Notes: generated by a model not told the origin, from the letters alone. A DNA stretch of 37,182 nt from Rhodocyclales bacterium (GCA_003105015.1 PQAF01000021.1:6349-43530), one strand, 5' to 3'. Positions 1-8,216 are shown, counted from the first letter of the stretch. Program-made: numbers and translations.

Positions 1-2691
1 CATTGGGAAAAGCATTTCCTCGAAGCGCAGGAGAACGGCTTCGTGCCGGCCGGCCGCATCAATTCCGCCGCCGGCACCGACCTGCAGGCGACGCTGATCA
101 ACTGCTTCGTGCAGCCGGTCGGCGACTCCATCTCCGAGGTCGTCGACGGCCGTCCCGGCATCTACACCGCGCTGTCGCAGGCGGCCGAGACCATGCGCCG
201 CGGCGGCGGCGTCGGCTACGACTTCTCCTCGATCCGCCCGGTCGGCGCCTTCGTCAAGGGCACGCATTCGCGCGCCTCGGGCCCGGTGTCCTACATGCGC
301 GTCTTCGACCGCTCCTGCGAGACGGTGGAATCCGCCGGCGCGCGCCGCGGCGCGCAGATGGGCGTGCTGCGCTGCGACCATCCGGACATCGAGATGTTCA
401 TCCACGCCAAGGACCAGGGCGACCTCACCAACTTCAACATCTCCATCGGCGTGACCGACGCCTTCATGCAGGCGGTCGAGAACGACGGCGATGTCGAGCT
501 GGCGCACAAGGCCGAGCCCTCCGCCGACTTCAAGGCGGCCGGCGCCTACCAGCGCGAGGACGGCAGCTGGGTGTACCGCAAGGTGCGCGCGCGCGAGCTG
601 TGGGACCAGATCATGCGCTCGACCTACGACCACGCCGAGCCGGGCATCCTGTTCCTCGACCGCATCAACCGCGACAACAACCTCAACTACTGCGAGACCA
701 TCGAGGCCACCAACCCCTGCGCCGAGCAGCCGCTGCCGCCCTACGGCTGCTGCTGCCTGGGCTCGATCAATCTCACCCGTTTCGTCAAGCACTCGTTCAC
801 CAAGAAGGCCGAGTTCGACTACGCCGGCTTCGGCCGCTGCGTCGAGGTGTCGACGCGCATGCTCGACAACGTGCTCGACGCCACCCACTGGCCGCTGCCG
901 CAGCAGCAGGCGGAGGCCAACGCCAAGCGCCGCATCGGCCTCGGCTTCACCGGCCTGGGCGACGCGCTGATCATGCTCGGCCTGCGCTACGACACGGCGG
1001 AAGCCCGCGCCAAGGCCACCGAGATCTCGGCCTTCATGCGCGACCGCGCCTACCTCGCCTCGGTGGAACTGGCCAAGGAGCGCGGCGCCTTCCCGCTGTT
1101 CAACGCCGACCTCTACCTCTCCGGCGGCAACTTCGCCTCCCGCCTGCCGGCCGAGATCAAGGAGCAGATCCGCAAGCACGGCATCCGCAACTCGCACCTG
1201 CTGTCGATCGCGCCGACCGGCACCATCTCGCTGGCCTTCGCCGACAACGCCTCCAACGGCATCGAGCCGCCGTTCTCGTGGACCTACACGCGCAAGAAGC
1301 GCATGACCGACGGCACGCACAAGCAGTACTCCGTCGAGGACTACGCCTGGCGCCTGTACAAGTACCTCGGCGGCGACATGGCCAAGCTGCCCAACTACTT
1401 CGTCACCGCGCTGGAAATCTCCGCGCAGGCGCATGAAGAGATGGTGGCGGCCGTGGCCCCCTACATCGACACCAGCATCTCCAAGACGGTGAACGTGCCG
1501 GAGGACTACCCCTACGCCGACTTCGAGCACCTCTACCTGGCGGCCTGGAAGTCCGGTCTCAAGGGCCTCGCTACCTACCGGCCCAACAAGGTGCTCGGCG
1601 CGGTGCTCTCCGTCGACGGCGGCGCCAGCACCGAGAAGAAGCAGCCGCAGGACGTGAAGATCGGCGACGCCAACCGCCGCCTCGCCATCAAGAGCCTGCC
1701 GGCGCCGGTGCTCGCCAGCCTGCGCTGGCCTGGCCGCCCGCGCATGACCGACGGCAACTCGGCGTGGACCTACATGATCGAGACGCCGAACGGCGAGTTC
1801 GCCCTCTTCGTCGGCCACATCGAGCAGAACGCCAAGCCGGTGCCCTTCGAAGTGTGGGTGAACGGCTCCGAGCAGCCGCGCGGCCTCGGCGCCGTCGCCA
1901 AGACCCTGTCGATGGACATGCGCGCGCAGGACCGCGCCTGGCTCAAGCTCAAGCTCGACACCCTCGCCCGCACCCGCGGCGAAGAGATGTTCGACATGCC
2001 CTTCCCGCCGCACGGCGAGAACAAGCGCATGCCCGGCGTCGTCGCCGCCGTGGCGCAGGTGGTGCGCTACCGCGTCGAGCAGCTCTGCGGCAACCTCGAC
2101 GAGAAGGTGCCGACCCCGGTGCTCGACTCCATGTTCAGCCTGCAGGAACCGAAGACCGGCACCGACGGCACGCTGTCGTGGACGGTGGACATCCAGAACC
2201 CGGCCTCGGGCGAGGACTTCGTGCTCGGCCTCAAGGAGATCACCCTCCCCGACGGCGTCACGCGGCCCTACTCGATGTGGCTCTCGGGCAACTACCCGCG
2301 CGCGCTCGACGGCCTCTCGCACATCCTCTCGCTCGACATGCGCGTGATGGACCCGGCCTGGATCGGCATGAAGCTGAGGAAGCTCCTCAACTACCCCGAG
2401 CCGCTCGGCGACTTCATGGCCTTCGTGCCCGGCACGCGCAAGCAGCAGAACTGGCCGTCGACCGTGGCCTACATGGCGCGCCTGATCATGCACCGCTACG
2501 CCATGCTCGGCATCCTCGACGAGAACGGCTACCCGACGCGCGAAATGGGCATCCTCGAAGCGCCGCGCGAAGCCAGCGCGCCGAAGATCATGCAGGGCGC
2601 CCTGTGCAAGGAGTGCGGCAACTACACGGTGATCCGCAAGGACGGCTGCGACTTCTGCAGCGCCTGCGGCGCGGTGGGGGCTTGCGGGTGA
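1..2691 (+). CDS. nrdJ: Adenosylcobalamin-dependent (class II) ribonucleoside-diphosphate reductase, 5' partial
   Basis: Reduces ribonucleotides to deoxyribonucleotides using vitamin B12, without needing oxygen. The frame is open from base 1, so the N-terminus lies outside the window; 896 residues remain. Visible catalytic features, in window numbering, are a Cys in LINCF (about residue 35) and the NPCAE loop (238-242), which supplies the thiyl-radical Cys and the Glu/Asn partners. The APTGTIS phosphate-binding loop is also present. The C-terminal third holds two related domains (about 566-670 and 705-810), each with a W-x-Y/W-x-V core and a SLDMR segment, which looks like a tandem TSCPD-type duplication. 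The tail has CxxC pairs (CKEC, CSAC) and ends GACG, as expected for the thioredoxin-reducible and zinc-ribbon region. A strong terminator follows at once, so this is the last gene of its transcript. Confidence 0.95.
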   Translation, partial: HWEKHFLEAQENGFVPAGRINSAAGTDLQATLINCFVQPVGDSISEVVDGRPGIYTALSQAAETMRRGGGVGYDFSSIRPVGAFVKGTHSRASGPVSYMRVFDRSCETVESAGARRGAQMGVLRCDHPDIEMFIHAKDQGDLTNFNISIGVTDAFMQAVENDGDVELAHKAEPSADFKAAGAYQREDGSWVYRKVRARELWDQIMRSTYDHAEPGILFLDRINRDNNLNYCETIEATNPCAEQPLPPYGCCCLGSINLTRFVKHSFTKKAEFDYAGFGRCVEVSTRMLDNVLDATHWPLPQQQAEANAKRRIGLGFTGLGDALIMLGLRYDTAEARAKATEISAFMRDRAYLASVELAKERGAFPLFNADLYLSGGNFASRLPAEIKEQIRKHGIRNSHLLSIAPTGTISLAFADNASNGIEPPFSWTYTRKKRMTDGTHKQYSVEDYAWRLYKYLGGDMAKLPNYFVTALEISAQAHEEMVAAVAPYIDTSISKTVNVPEDYPYADFEHLYLAAWKSGLKGLATYRPNKVLGAVLSVDGGASTEKKQPQDVKIGDANRRLAIKSLPAPVLASLRWPGRPRMTDGNSAWTYMIETPNGEFALFVGHIEQNAKPVPFEVWVNGSEQPRGLGAVAKTLSMDMRAQDRAWLKLKLDTLARTRGEEMFDMPFPPHGENKRMPGVVAAVAQVVRYRVEQLCGNLDEKVPTPVLDSMFSLQEPKTGTDGTLSWTVDIQNPASGEDFVLGLKEITLPDGVTRPYSMWLSGNYPRALDGLSHILSLDMRVMDPAWIGMKLRKLLNYPEPLGDFMAFVPGTRKQQNWPSTVAYMARLIMHRYAMLGILDENGYPTREMGILEAPREASAPKIMQGALCKECGNYTVIRKDGCDFCSACGAVGACG

Positions 2692-2727
2692 TCATCTTGC
2701 CGTGAGCGCCGGAATGGCAAAAAGACG

Positions 2728-2760
2728 AAGCCCCATCGGGAGACCGGTGGGGCTTTTTTA
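2728..2760 (+). terminator. Rho-independent terminator of nrdJ
   Basis: A 12-bp stem (AAGCCCCATCGG paired with CCGGTGGGGCTT, one G-T pair) closes a GAGA tetraloop and runs into a T-rich tract. It lies 37 bp after the nrdJ stop codon and separates that gene from the low-GC insert. Confidence 0.93.
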
Positions 2761-2829
2761 TTAGCCGGATCTGAAAGTTAATATCCAAGGGATCCGTTAC
2801 GACATATCAGAATCATTTTGAGGCAATTA

Positions 2830-3363
2830 ATGAGCGGTAGAAGCCAAATCGATAACCCAATCGTTTCGACACTTACTTTACTACTCTTGATTGCGATTGT
2901 GGTTGCAATTTGGCTGTGGTTACCAGATCGCCTTGCACCGGAACTTACAGAGATAAAGGACCGTGGTGTCTTCGGTGATTCGTACGGTGCAGTAACTTCG
3001 TTGTTCACTGGGCTCGGGTTTGCCGGCCTAGTGTTTACCGTGCTGTTGCAGCAGCGAGAAATCAAATTGCAAAGGGAAGATTTCTTCGCACAGATTCAGG
3101 AGATGCAACTGGCACGCGATGAAGTCGCTCGGCAATCACGATTGCAGGAACTTCAATTGCAACAATCAATAGTTCAACTAAAGATCGCTGCGTTGCAGGC
3201 TGAAATTGAATACGTAAAGTTAGATAGCCTGCAGTGGATTGAATCAGCTAGAGCGCAATATGCTGGCCCTAAACTGAAAAATATTCAAGAACGAATGAAC
3301 ACTCTTATCGGCTTACTGGAGGCTTCGTCCAACCCATCCATCAACATGGATGATGCGCGATGA
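2830..3363 (+). CDS. Two-TM coiled-coil protein, putative phage abortive-infection (putAbiC-like) N-terminal module
   Basis: A 177-residue protein. The first hydrophobic helix (about 12-33) is followed by a short exposed segment, the motif GVFGDSYGAV, a second hydrophobic helix (about 57-75), and then a Gln/Glu-rich coiled coil (about 76-130). The arrangement FGD-x-x-GA plus helix plus LLQQ-E-coil resembles the N-terminal part of putative phage abortive-infection (putAbiC-type) membrane proteins; this is recalled family knowledge, not a search result. The catalytic or toxic C-terminal domain of longer relatives is absent, so it is either a minimal form or a stand-alone sensor. The ATG at 2830 is chosen over TTG at 2818 because GAGG sits 7 bases before it. 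Base composition is clearly more AT-rich than the surroundings, suggesting transfer. The next gene starts 48 bp downstream and probably belongs with it. Confidence 0.6.
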   Translation: MSGRSQIDNPIVSTLTLLLLIAIVVAIWLWLPDRLAPELTEIKDRGVFGDSYGAVTSLFTGLGFAGLVFTVLLQQREIKLQREDFFAQIQEMQLARDEVARQSRLQELQLQQSIVQLKIAALQAEIEYVKLDSLQWIESARAQYAGPKLKNIQERMNTLIGLLEASSNPSINMDDAR

Positions 3364-3411
3364 AGTCGCGCAGCGCCGATTATGTCATTCGTCAGCTTCC
3401 AAGGGACGCCC

Positions 3412-4014
3412 ATGAAATGCCACCAATGTGACAGGACTGCGATGTATCAAATTGGAGAACAGAAGACTCCCCTCTGCCTCGACTGCTACTTCAAGCTTTC
3501 TCAAATCCAGCAGCAGCAGATCGAGAACAATGAGCGGATAATGAATTACTTCAGCGATGAAATGGCGTTTGCTGTTGGCCTGCCACCCATGGGACCAAGG
3601 TTTCCGCCTCGTCCACAACCAGTTGTTGTCGCGGGAGCCAAATTGCACAACATTCATGTGAATAACAGCATCGTAGGCACAATCAACACGGGCTCTATTG
3701 GAACCGTCGACCAATCAATCAGTGCACTTGTGCGCAGTGGCGAGCCGGCACTTGCTGAAGCCATCAAAGGGTTGTCTGAAGCAATCCTACAAAGCGGTGA
3801 CCTCACCCAAAACCAGAAGAACGAACTCATCGAGAGCCTGAGCGTCATTTCTAGGGAGGCCGCCACCCCTGCGGGAGCGAGACAGAATACCGTCGCCTTA
3901 TCGCTTCTTGAAAAGACAATGAAAATCACCGCACTGGCAAATGACATTACGGACGTTTGCCAAAAATGGTGGCCTGTATTGGTTGCGGCTTTCTCCGTGG
4001 CCGCAGGCAGCTAA
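3412..4014 (+). CDS. Zinc-ribbon protein with INTG-type beta motif and helical C-terminus, unknown function
   Basis: A 200-residue protein not assigned to a named family. It begins with a four-cysteine knuckle (C3-x2-C6 and C22-x2-C25), typical of a small zinc ribbon, then a Gln-rich linker and a Pro-rich stretch. Next is a strand-like segment NNSIVGTINTGSIGTVD, a pattern I associate with regulatory modules of bacterial effector and defence proteins. The C-terminal half is helical (about 105-180) and ends in a hydrophobic WWPVLVAAF segment. The ATG at 3412 has AAGGGA upstream at a good distance, whereas the in-frame ATG at 3382 has no ribosome site. Like its upstream neighbour it is AT-rich for this genome, and the two are probably co-transcribed. 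A role in sensing or defence is inference only. Confidence 0.6.
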   Translation: MKCHQCDRTAMYQIGEQKTPLCLDCYFKLSQIQQQQIENNERIMNYFSDEMAFAVGLPPMGPRFPPRPQPVVVAGAKLHNIHVNNSIVGTINTGSIGTVDQSISALVRSGEPALAEAIKGLSEAILQSGDLTQNQKNELIESLSVISREAATPAGARQNTVALSLLEKTMKITALANDITDVCQKWWPVLVAAFSVAAGS

Positions 4015-4037
4015 CCTCGGACAACCAGATAAGAGCT

Positions 4038-4062
4038 AAAGGGGTCAGACTCGATTTATTTC
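4038..4062 (+). repeat. GGGGTCAGACT-type dispersed repeat remnant
   Basis: The bases AAAGGGGTCAGACTCGATTT and following mark the right edge of the low-GC insert. Short remnants starting GGGGTCAGACTC are common between genes in betaproteobacteria, often near REP-type transposases (background knowledge). The reverse complement of its GGGGTCAGACT core recurs at 15047-15057, upstream of dsrA. Confidence 0.45.
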
Positions 4063-4105
4063 CGAGGTATTGGATAACTAAACTTAGAAGCGGGGTGTCC
4101 GTCAT

Positions 4106-4369
4106 ATGAACACAGAAAAAATCAAAGTCCGCGTCACCCAATCCGGCCAGACCATGGACGTCGTCGTCCTCAACAAGCGGGCCAGCGGCATCACGGTGGT
4201 GCTCGGCGAGGGACAGCACAGCATGAAGTGCGACCTGTCGCCGACGCGCAACGGGCTGGCCTACGCCGGCAGCGTGATGGGGCGCGAGATCGTCTACGAG
4301 CGCAGCCGCGAGCAGGTGCAGGCCGACATCGACCGCCTCAACCCGGCGATGCGCGAGTACCGGCGCTGA
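4106..4369 (+). CDS. Conserved small hypothetical protein (87 aa)
   Basis: I do not recognise the family. The 87-residue product has no signal peptide or membrane helix. It alternates short strands (IKVRVTQ, MDVVVLN, ITVVLGEG) and ends in a charged helix rich in Arg and Glu. Codon use returns to the GC-rich norm of the genome, so this gene is outside the low-GC insert. The ATG at 4106 has only a weak ribosome site. The stop is followed directly by the first of four related 33-bp elements, so the next gene may have its own promoter. Confidence 0.7.
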   Translation: MNTEKIKVRVTQSGQTMDVVVLNKRASGITVVLGEGQHSMKCDLSPTRNGLAYAGSVMGREIVYERSREQVQADIDRLNPAMREYRR

Positions 4370-4370
4370 C

Positions 4371-4400
4371 GGCGCCGTACCCCAGCGACTGACTTTTCCG
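4371..4400 (+). repeat. 33-bp upstream element, copy 1
   Basis: This is a diverged copy of an element found four times between 4.3 and 8.9 kb: GCCGT, a 7-base variable stretch ending AGC, then GACTGACTTTTCCG. It sits 41 bp before the DUF4160 start. Unlike the other copies it lacks the AATA bases at its left end. Confidence 0.6.
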
Positions 4401-4441
4401 GCGTGGAAACTGCCGGCGTTGGCGAGGAGTATGATTCCCTC

Positions 4442-4681
4442 ATGAGCCCGACCGTATTTCGCGCAGGCGGCTATCGTTTCTACTTCTTCTCGCGCGAAGA
4501 GCCCAGGATGCACATTCACGTCATGGGCCCGAACGGGGAGGCGAAATTCTGGATTGAGCCGGTTATCGAACTGGCGCAGAATTATGGCCTGTCGCAGAGG
4601 GAGATTGGCGAAACGCTTCGCCTGGTTCAGGAGCACGAACATGACATCCGCAGCGCTTGGCAAGGACATTTCGGCGGTTGA
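4442..4681 (+). CDS. DUF4160 family protein
   Basis: A 79-residue protein with the DUF4160 signature: an opening SPTVFRAGGYRFYFFS strand pair, then an acidic turn and the MHIHV motif, ending in a helix (REIGETLRLVQEHEHDI). DUF4160 genes usually sit beside DUF2442 genes and the pair is often predicted to be toxin-antitoxin-like; no activity is proven from the sequence. The ATG at 4442 is preferred over an in-frame GTG at 4403 because the family starts here and GAGGAG lies 12 bases upstream. The end overlaps the DUF2442 gene by 41 bp, so the two are translated from one message. Confidence 0.88.
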   Translation: MSPTVFRAGGYRFYFFSREEPRMHIHVMGPNGEAKFWIEPVIELAQNYGLSQREIGETLRLVQEHEHDIRSAWQGHFGG

Positions 4682-4904
4682 GGTCACCAACGTCTCGAAG
4701 CACGGCTTCTGGCTGCTGCTCGGCGAGCGAGAGGCCTTCCTTCCCTTCGAGCAGTTCCCCTGGTTCCGCGATGCCCCGATCGGCAAGCTGGTGAACGTCC
4801 AGCTTCCCTCCAGCCACCATCTCTACTGGCCCGATCTCGACGTGGATCTCGCGGTGGAGTCGGTCTTCCATCCCGAACAATATCCGCTTGTCAGCCGGCT
4901 TTAA
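4641..4904 (+). CDS. DUF2442 family protein
   Basis: An 87-residue protein with the DUF2442 layout: an N-terminal strand with VEVTNVSKHGFWL, the LPFEQFPWFRDAP core, and a C-terminal HHLYWPDLDVDLAVES segment. Members often carry a helix-turn-helix or DNA-binding role in their longer forms; this one is the short form. It starts inside the 3' end of the DUF4160 gene, which indicates translational coupling, and probably acts with that product. The stop at 4904 lies inside the left edge of the second 33-bp element. Confidence 0.87.
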   Translation: MTSAALGKDISAVEVTNVSKHGFWLLLGEREAFLPFEQFPWFRDAPIGKLVNVQLPSSHHLYWPDLDVDLAVESVFHPEQYPLVSRL

Positions 4905-4932
4905 TACGCCGTCCCGCAGGGACTGACTTTCC
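4903..4932 (+). repeat. 33-bp upstream element, copy 2
   Basis: It reads AATACGCCGT, three variable bases, then GCAGGGACTGACTTTCC. It lacks one C of copies 3 and 4 at the left and one T at the right. It begins at the DUF2442 stop codon and ends 29 bp before the next start codon. The TTAATAC at its left could serve as a weak -10 box. Confidence 0.65.
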
Positions 4933-4961
4933 ACTCCGGCAGCGCCACAGGAGGCAATTCA

Positions 4962-5351
4962 ATGGCAATCGGCTGGCTGACGATCCTCAAGAGCGTCCCT
5001 TGGACCGAGGTCATCAAAAATGCGCCGAAGGTGGCCGAGGGTGCGAAGAAGCTGTGGAACGCGGTGGGCAAGCAGCGCGCTGCGGACGAGGTTGCGGAGG
5101 CAGGCGCGCAGCCGGCCGCATCGCACGAACCGCACACCCTGGAGGCGCTGGAAGCCCGCACCGCCGTCCTTGAGAAGGCGGTGTCCGACCTGCACGGCCA
5201 GATGCTCGCCTCCTCCGAACTCATCAAGGAACTCGCCGAGCAGAACGCGCAGCTCGTCAAGCGCATCGAGGCCAACCGCAAGCGCACACTCTGGCTGGCC
5301 GCGGCAACCCTGGTGCTGGTATTTTATGTATTCTCCGCAGTGCCCTTTTGA
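4962..5351 (+). CDS. Tail-anchored coiled-coil membrane protein (129 aa)
   Basis: Not a named family to me. The N-terminus is a helix (MAIGWLTILKSVPWTEVIKN) followed by an Ala/Glu-rich linker. Residues about 55-108 form a heptad-like coiled coil (LEARTAVLEKAVSDLHGQ and on to LAEQNAQLVKRI). A single C-terminal hydrophobic helix (LWLAAATLVLVFYVFSAV) would anchor it in the inner membrane with the coiled coil in the cytoplasm. GGAGG lies 8 bp before the ATG. It follows copy 2 of the 33-bp element and is 12 bp from the next gene, so the two are likely one transcript. Confidence 0.75.
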   Translation: MAIGWLTILKSVPWTEVIKNAPKVAEGAKKLWNAVGKQRAADEVAEAGAQPAASHEPHTLEALEARTAVLEKAVSDLHGQMLASSELIKELAEQNAQLVKRIEANRKRTLWLAAATLVLVFYVFSAVPF

Positions 5352-5363
5352 ACGGGAAACCCG

Positions 5364-5615
5364 ATGAAAAAACTGGTCGTCAAGATACAAGCCGAGCTCG
5401 AAGTGCCCGATGACTGGGAGATCGTCCGGCATCCTTCGGGAATCACCGTCCTCAAGATCGGCGACACCTTCGTCGACTTCGACCTGGCGCCCCTGGCGAC
5501 GACCTCCGGCGACCCCGACGCCGAATGGTCGGACATCAATGTCGAAGTCGTCGAAGAGGTGCTGGATGCCGTCACCGGCCTCGACGCGGACTTGGAATTC
5601 ATCACGCATCACTAG
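5364..5615 (+). CDS. Small acidic hypothetical protein (83 aa)
   Basis: An 83-residue, strongly acidic protein of unknown function. A basic N-terminal strand (MKKLVVKIQAELEVP) is followed by the sequence DDWEIVRHPSGITVLKIGD and a C-terminal helix (VEVVEEVLDAVTGLD). There is no signal peptide, membrane helix or cysteine. It starts 12 bp after the coiled-coil membrane protein and ends 16 bp before hslR, so it lies within a compact plus-strand run. Confidence 0.68.
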   Translation: MKKLVVKIQAELEVPDDWEIVRHPSGITVLKIGDTFVDFDLAPLATTSGDPDAEWSDINVEVVEEVLDAVTGLDADLEFITHH

Positions 5616-5631
5616 GACGTCCCCGGATTCA

Positions 5632-6003
5632 ATGCGCCTGGACAAGTGGCTGTGGGCCGCGCGTTTCTTCAAGACCCGCAGCCAGGCGGCCGCGGCGGCG
5701 GACGGCGGCAAGGTGAAGCTGAACGGCGCCGCCGCCAAGCCGGCGCGGGAGCTGAAGCCGGGCGACCGGCTGCACATCCGCACCGAGGGCGAGGACTGGG
5801 AAGTGGACGTGCTGGGCTTCAACGCGCAGCGCCGCCCCGCCGCCGAGGCCCGGCTGCTCTACCGGGAGACGCCGGAGGGCGCGAGGAAGCGCGCCGAGGC
5901 GGCGGAACTGCGCCGGCTGGCGCCGCTGCCGCAGGCCGACGCGAAGGGCCGCCCGACCAAGCGCGACCGGCGGCAGCTGATCCGGCTGCGCGGGGGCGCA
6001 TAG
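5632..6003 (+). CDS. hslR: RNA-binding S4 domain protein, Hsp15 family
   Basis: A heat-shock-type protein that binds stalled 50S ribosomal subunits carrying nascent chains (family knowledge). The 123-residue product opens with the S4 signature MRLDKWLWAARFFKTRSQA, followed by GGKVKLNG and KPGDRLHI, covering residues 1-60. The second half is a basic tail with many Arg and Lys (KGRPTKRDRRQL), as in Hsp15. The ATG at 5632 is the family start; longer in-frame upstream extension runs through the preceding gene and is rejected. Next to it lies a small membrane protein 17 bp downstream. Confidence 0.9.
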   Translation: MRLDKWLWAARFFKTRSQAAAAADGGKVKLNGAAAKPARELKPGDRLHIRTEGEDWEVDVLGFNAQRRPAAEARLLYRETPEGARKRAEAAELRRLAPLPQADAKGRPTKRDRRQLIRLRGGA

Positions 6004-6020
6004 CCGGGACCGATGCGATC

Positions 6021-6320
6021 ATGAACGCTCCGACACCTTCGACCGCGCGCGCCGCCTGGCCGACGGCGCTTTGCGTCGCGGCAATCGTCCATGGCCTCAG
6101 CATTTCGGTCCTGTGGTGGAGCAGGACGCTGGGCGAGATGTCCGGCCCCTACCTCGCCGCCGGCCTCCTCTGGACCTGTGCCTGGATCTTCGTGTGGCCG
6201 CTGCTGGCCATGGTCCGCAGGGTCCGGTGGCCTTGCGTGGCGCTGTCCCTGCTGGCCCTGGCGCCGGCGCTGCCCATCGCCTTCATTGCGACACTCGTGA
6301 TGTTGGGGGCGAAGACCTGA
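6021..6320 (+). CDS. Small multi-pass membrane protein (99 aa)
   Basis: A 99-residue protein with three predicted hydrophobic helices (about 15-34, 44-64 and 70-93), separated by short Arg-containing loops (RRVRW). I do not recognise a family. There is no strong ribosome site before the ATG. It lies 17 bp after hslR and is followed by a 50-bp gap and then copy 3 of the 33-bp element. Confidence 0.6.
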   Translation: MNAPTPSTARAAWPTALCVAAIVHGLSISVLWWSRTLGEMSGPYLAAGLLWTCAWIFVWPLLAMVRRVRWPCVALSLLALAPALPIAFIATLVMLGAKT

Positions 6321-6370
6321 CGTGCCCGGCGGCGCGAGGGCATGTAGCCGCGCCGCGGATGCAGAGGCAC

Positions 6371-6403
6371 AATATCGCCGTGGCGCAGGGACTGACTTTT
6401 CCG
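6371..6403 (+). repeat. 33-bp upstream element, copy 3
   Basis: One of the two fullest copies: AATATCGCCGT, two variable bases, then CGCAGGGACTGACTTTTCCG. It ends 26 bp before the GNAT start. CAATAT at its left end resembles a -10 box. It differs from copy 4 by only a few bases. Confidence 0.75.
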
Positions 6404-6428
6404 GAGGGCGCAAAAGGGACATGAGGAC

Positions 6429-6968
6429 ATGAGCGAAGCGACAACCGATCTCCATCCCTTGCTGGCGGGCGAGACGATCACCCTGCGCCCGCTGCGCGCC
6501 GACGACCTGGAGGCGCTGCATGCGGCGGCCGCCGACCCGCTGATCTGGTCGCAGCACCCGGACCCGGTGCGCCACCTGCGGCCGGTCTTCGAGAAGAACT
6601 TCTTCGCCGGCGCGCTGGCCGGCGGCGCCTACACGGTCGTCGAGAACGCCAGCGGCCGGATCATCGGCTCGACGCGCTACTACGACTGGAACCCGGACAA
6701 GGGGGAGATCGCCATCGGCTACACCTTCCTCGCCCGCAGCCACTGGGGCGGCGCCACCAACGGCGAAATGAAGCGGCTGATGCTCGACAACGCCTTCCGC
6801 CGGGCCAGGGTCGTCCGTTTCGACATCGGCAGGGACAACTGGCGCTCGCGCAAGGCCGTCGAGAAGATCGGCGCGCGCTTCTCGCACGAGGGGCGCAAGG
6901 AGTTCAACGGCGTCGCGCTCGACTACGTCTTCTACACCATCGAGGCCTCGCAATGGCCGTGCGCGTAG
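6429..6968 (+). CDS. GNAT family N-acetyltransferase (RimJ/RimL-like)
   Basis: Probably transfers acetyl groups from acetyl-CoA to a protein N-terminus or a small amine. The 179-residue protein has the RimL-type opening ITLRPLRADDLEAL (about 17-30), a central strand with IIGSTRYYDWNPDKGEIAIGYTF (given in parts by the family: substrate loop then beta-4/5), and the acyl-CoA region ending in NWRSRKAVEKIGARF, where the N-x-x-S-x-x-x-x-x-K-x-G pattern is typical of RimJ/RimL enzymes. AGGACATGAG precedes the start. The 3' end overlaps the DUF488 gene by 16 bp. Confidence 0.9.
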   Translation: MSEATTDLHPLLAGETITLRPLRADDLEALHAAAADPLIWSQHPDPVRHLRPVFEKNFFAGALAGGAYTVVENASGRIIGSTRYYDWNPDKGEIAIGYTFLARSHWGGATNGEMKRLMLDNAFRRARVVRFDIGRDNWRSRKAVEKIGARFSHEGRKEFNGVALDYVFYTIEASQWPCA

Positions 6969-7339
6969 TCAGGCTGGGCACGCCGCGGGCGAAGGACGAG
7001 GGCCTGCGCATCGGCACGGTGCGGCGGCCGCCGCGCGGCGTGCCGAAGTCGGAATTCGCCAGCGGCGACTGGTACGACGTGTGGTTCCCGAACCTGTCGC
7101 CGAGCGCGGAGACGGTGAAGTTCGCGCAGTCGGCGCAGACGCCGGCGCAGTGGGCGGCCTTCGCGAAGAAGTACCGCGCCGAGATGGCGGCGCCGGACGC
7201 AGCGCGCACGCTCGACCTCCTCGCCGCGCTCTCGCACCAAACCGACTTCTCGGTCGGCTGCTACTGCGAGGACGAGGCGCACTGCCACCGCTCGGTGCTG
7301 CGCGCGCTGCTCGCCGAGCGCGGCGCGAAGTTCGCCTAG
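6953..7339 (+). CDS. DUF488 family protein
   Basis: A 128-residue protein of the DUF488 group. Signatures are the basic opening VRVVRLGTPR, a DWYDVWFPNLSPS segment, and the C-terminal CYCEDEAHCHRSVLRALL motif with two closely placed cysteines and a His-Arg-Ser, which is the most conserved part of the family. Its biochemical role is not established. It begins inside the end of the GNAT gene, so the two form a unit. It faces the minus-strand hydrolase gene with a gap of only 7 bp and no visible terminator. Confidence 0.88.
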   Translation: MAVRVVRLGTPRAKDEGLRIGTVRRPPRGVPKSEFASGDWYDVWFPNLSPSAETVKFAQSAQTPAQWAAFAKKYRAEMAAPDAARTLDLLAALSHQTDFSVGCYCEDEAHCHRSVLRALLAERGAKFA

Positions 7340-7346
7340 GATTGTT

Positions 7347-8216
7347 TCAACGCAGCGCCGCCGCGCTGTTGTCGTGCAGCCAGGCGCTGACCAGCGGCCA
7401 CAGGACCGTCTCCTGGCTGCGCCGGAAAAAACCGAAGTGCCCGATGCGATCGAGGCCGAACTGCCGCGGGCTGAGCTCGCGGTAGTCGACCGGCGCGCCG
7501 GTGTAGGCGTCGTGCAGCAGCCGCGAGCCGGATTCGTGCAGCAGCTCGTCGTCGGTGAAGGTCAGCCCCAGCACCGGGTAGCGGGCGCGGGCGTAGGCCT
7601 CGCGCGCGCCGGGCTCGCCGCTCAGGATGTAGTCGGGCGTCAGGCACCAGCGCCGCCACTGGTAGAAGGCGCGGCGCGGGATGTCGCCGAGCAGGCCGAT
7701 GCGGTTGCCCGGGAAATAGCCGAACGCCGGGCACAGCGTCGGCCCGAGCACGTACCACAACAGCGGCGCCGAGCGCCGCACCTTGGGCTGGTTGTGCCGC
7801 GTCGCGCCGCTGCCGACCGCGATGTTGACGAGGCCGCTGAGGCGGTCGGCCGACGGCAGCAGGGGCGTCGCCTGCCCGCCGAGGCTGTGGCCCAGCGCGA
7901 AGAGCGGCGCGCCGTCCAGCGCGGCGCTGGCATGCCGCACCACCGCGTCGTAGTCGCGCGTGATCCAGTCGGTGATGTCGGCCGTGCAGGCCCGCATCGG
8001 CCCCCGCCAGGATTCGCCGATGCCGCGGTAGTCGAAGGTCCACACGCGGAAGCCCTGGCCGGCCAGGAAGGCGGCGAACTCGGCATAGAAGGATTGCGGC
8101 ACGGCCATCGCCGGGGCGATCACCAGGCCGGCGCGCAGCGGCCGCGCCGGTTCGTGGCAATAGACGGCGAGCGGCGGGCCGTCGTGCGTCTTGAGGTCGA
8201 ATCGGGTCGGTTCCAT
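7347..8216 (-). CDS. Alpha/beta hydrolase (serine hydrolase)
   Basis: A 289-residue alpha/beta-fold hydrolase, probably an esterase or lipase-like enzyme of the cytoplasm. The nucleophile elbow GHSLGG lies near residue 109, the likely acid is in the TDDELLHESG loop, and the catalytic His is in RIGHFGFF near the end. The FDYRGIGES motif after strand 4 is typical of the family. The substrate is unknown. It starts 10 bp after the stop of the TetR regulator gene, with AAAGGACC as ribosome site, so it is almost certainly controlled by that repressor. Confidence 0.9.
   Translation of the reverse strand: MEPTRFDLKTHDGPPLAVYCHEPARPLRAGLVIAPAMAVPQSFYAEFAAFLAGQGFRVWTFDYRGIGESWRGPMRACTADITDWITRDYDAVVRHASAALDGAPLFALGHSLGGQATPLLPSADRLSGLVNIAVGSGATRHNQPKVRRSAPLLWYVLGPTLCPAFGYFPGNRIGLLGDIPRRAFYQWRRWCLTPDYILSGEPGAREAYARARYPVLGLTFTDDELLHESGSRLLHDAYTGAPVDYRELSPRQFGLDRIGHFGFFRRSQETVLWPLVSAWLHDNSAAALR

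Noticed and set aside
2692..2829. An open frame antisense near the nrdJ terminator
   Set aside because: It covers the hairpin and has no start context or homology signs.
4403..4441. GTG start of DUF4160 13 codons upstream
   Set aside because: The extra residues are outside the family and lack a ribosome site; the ATG at 4442 fits better.
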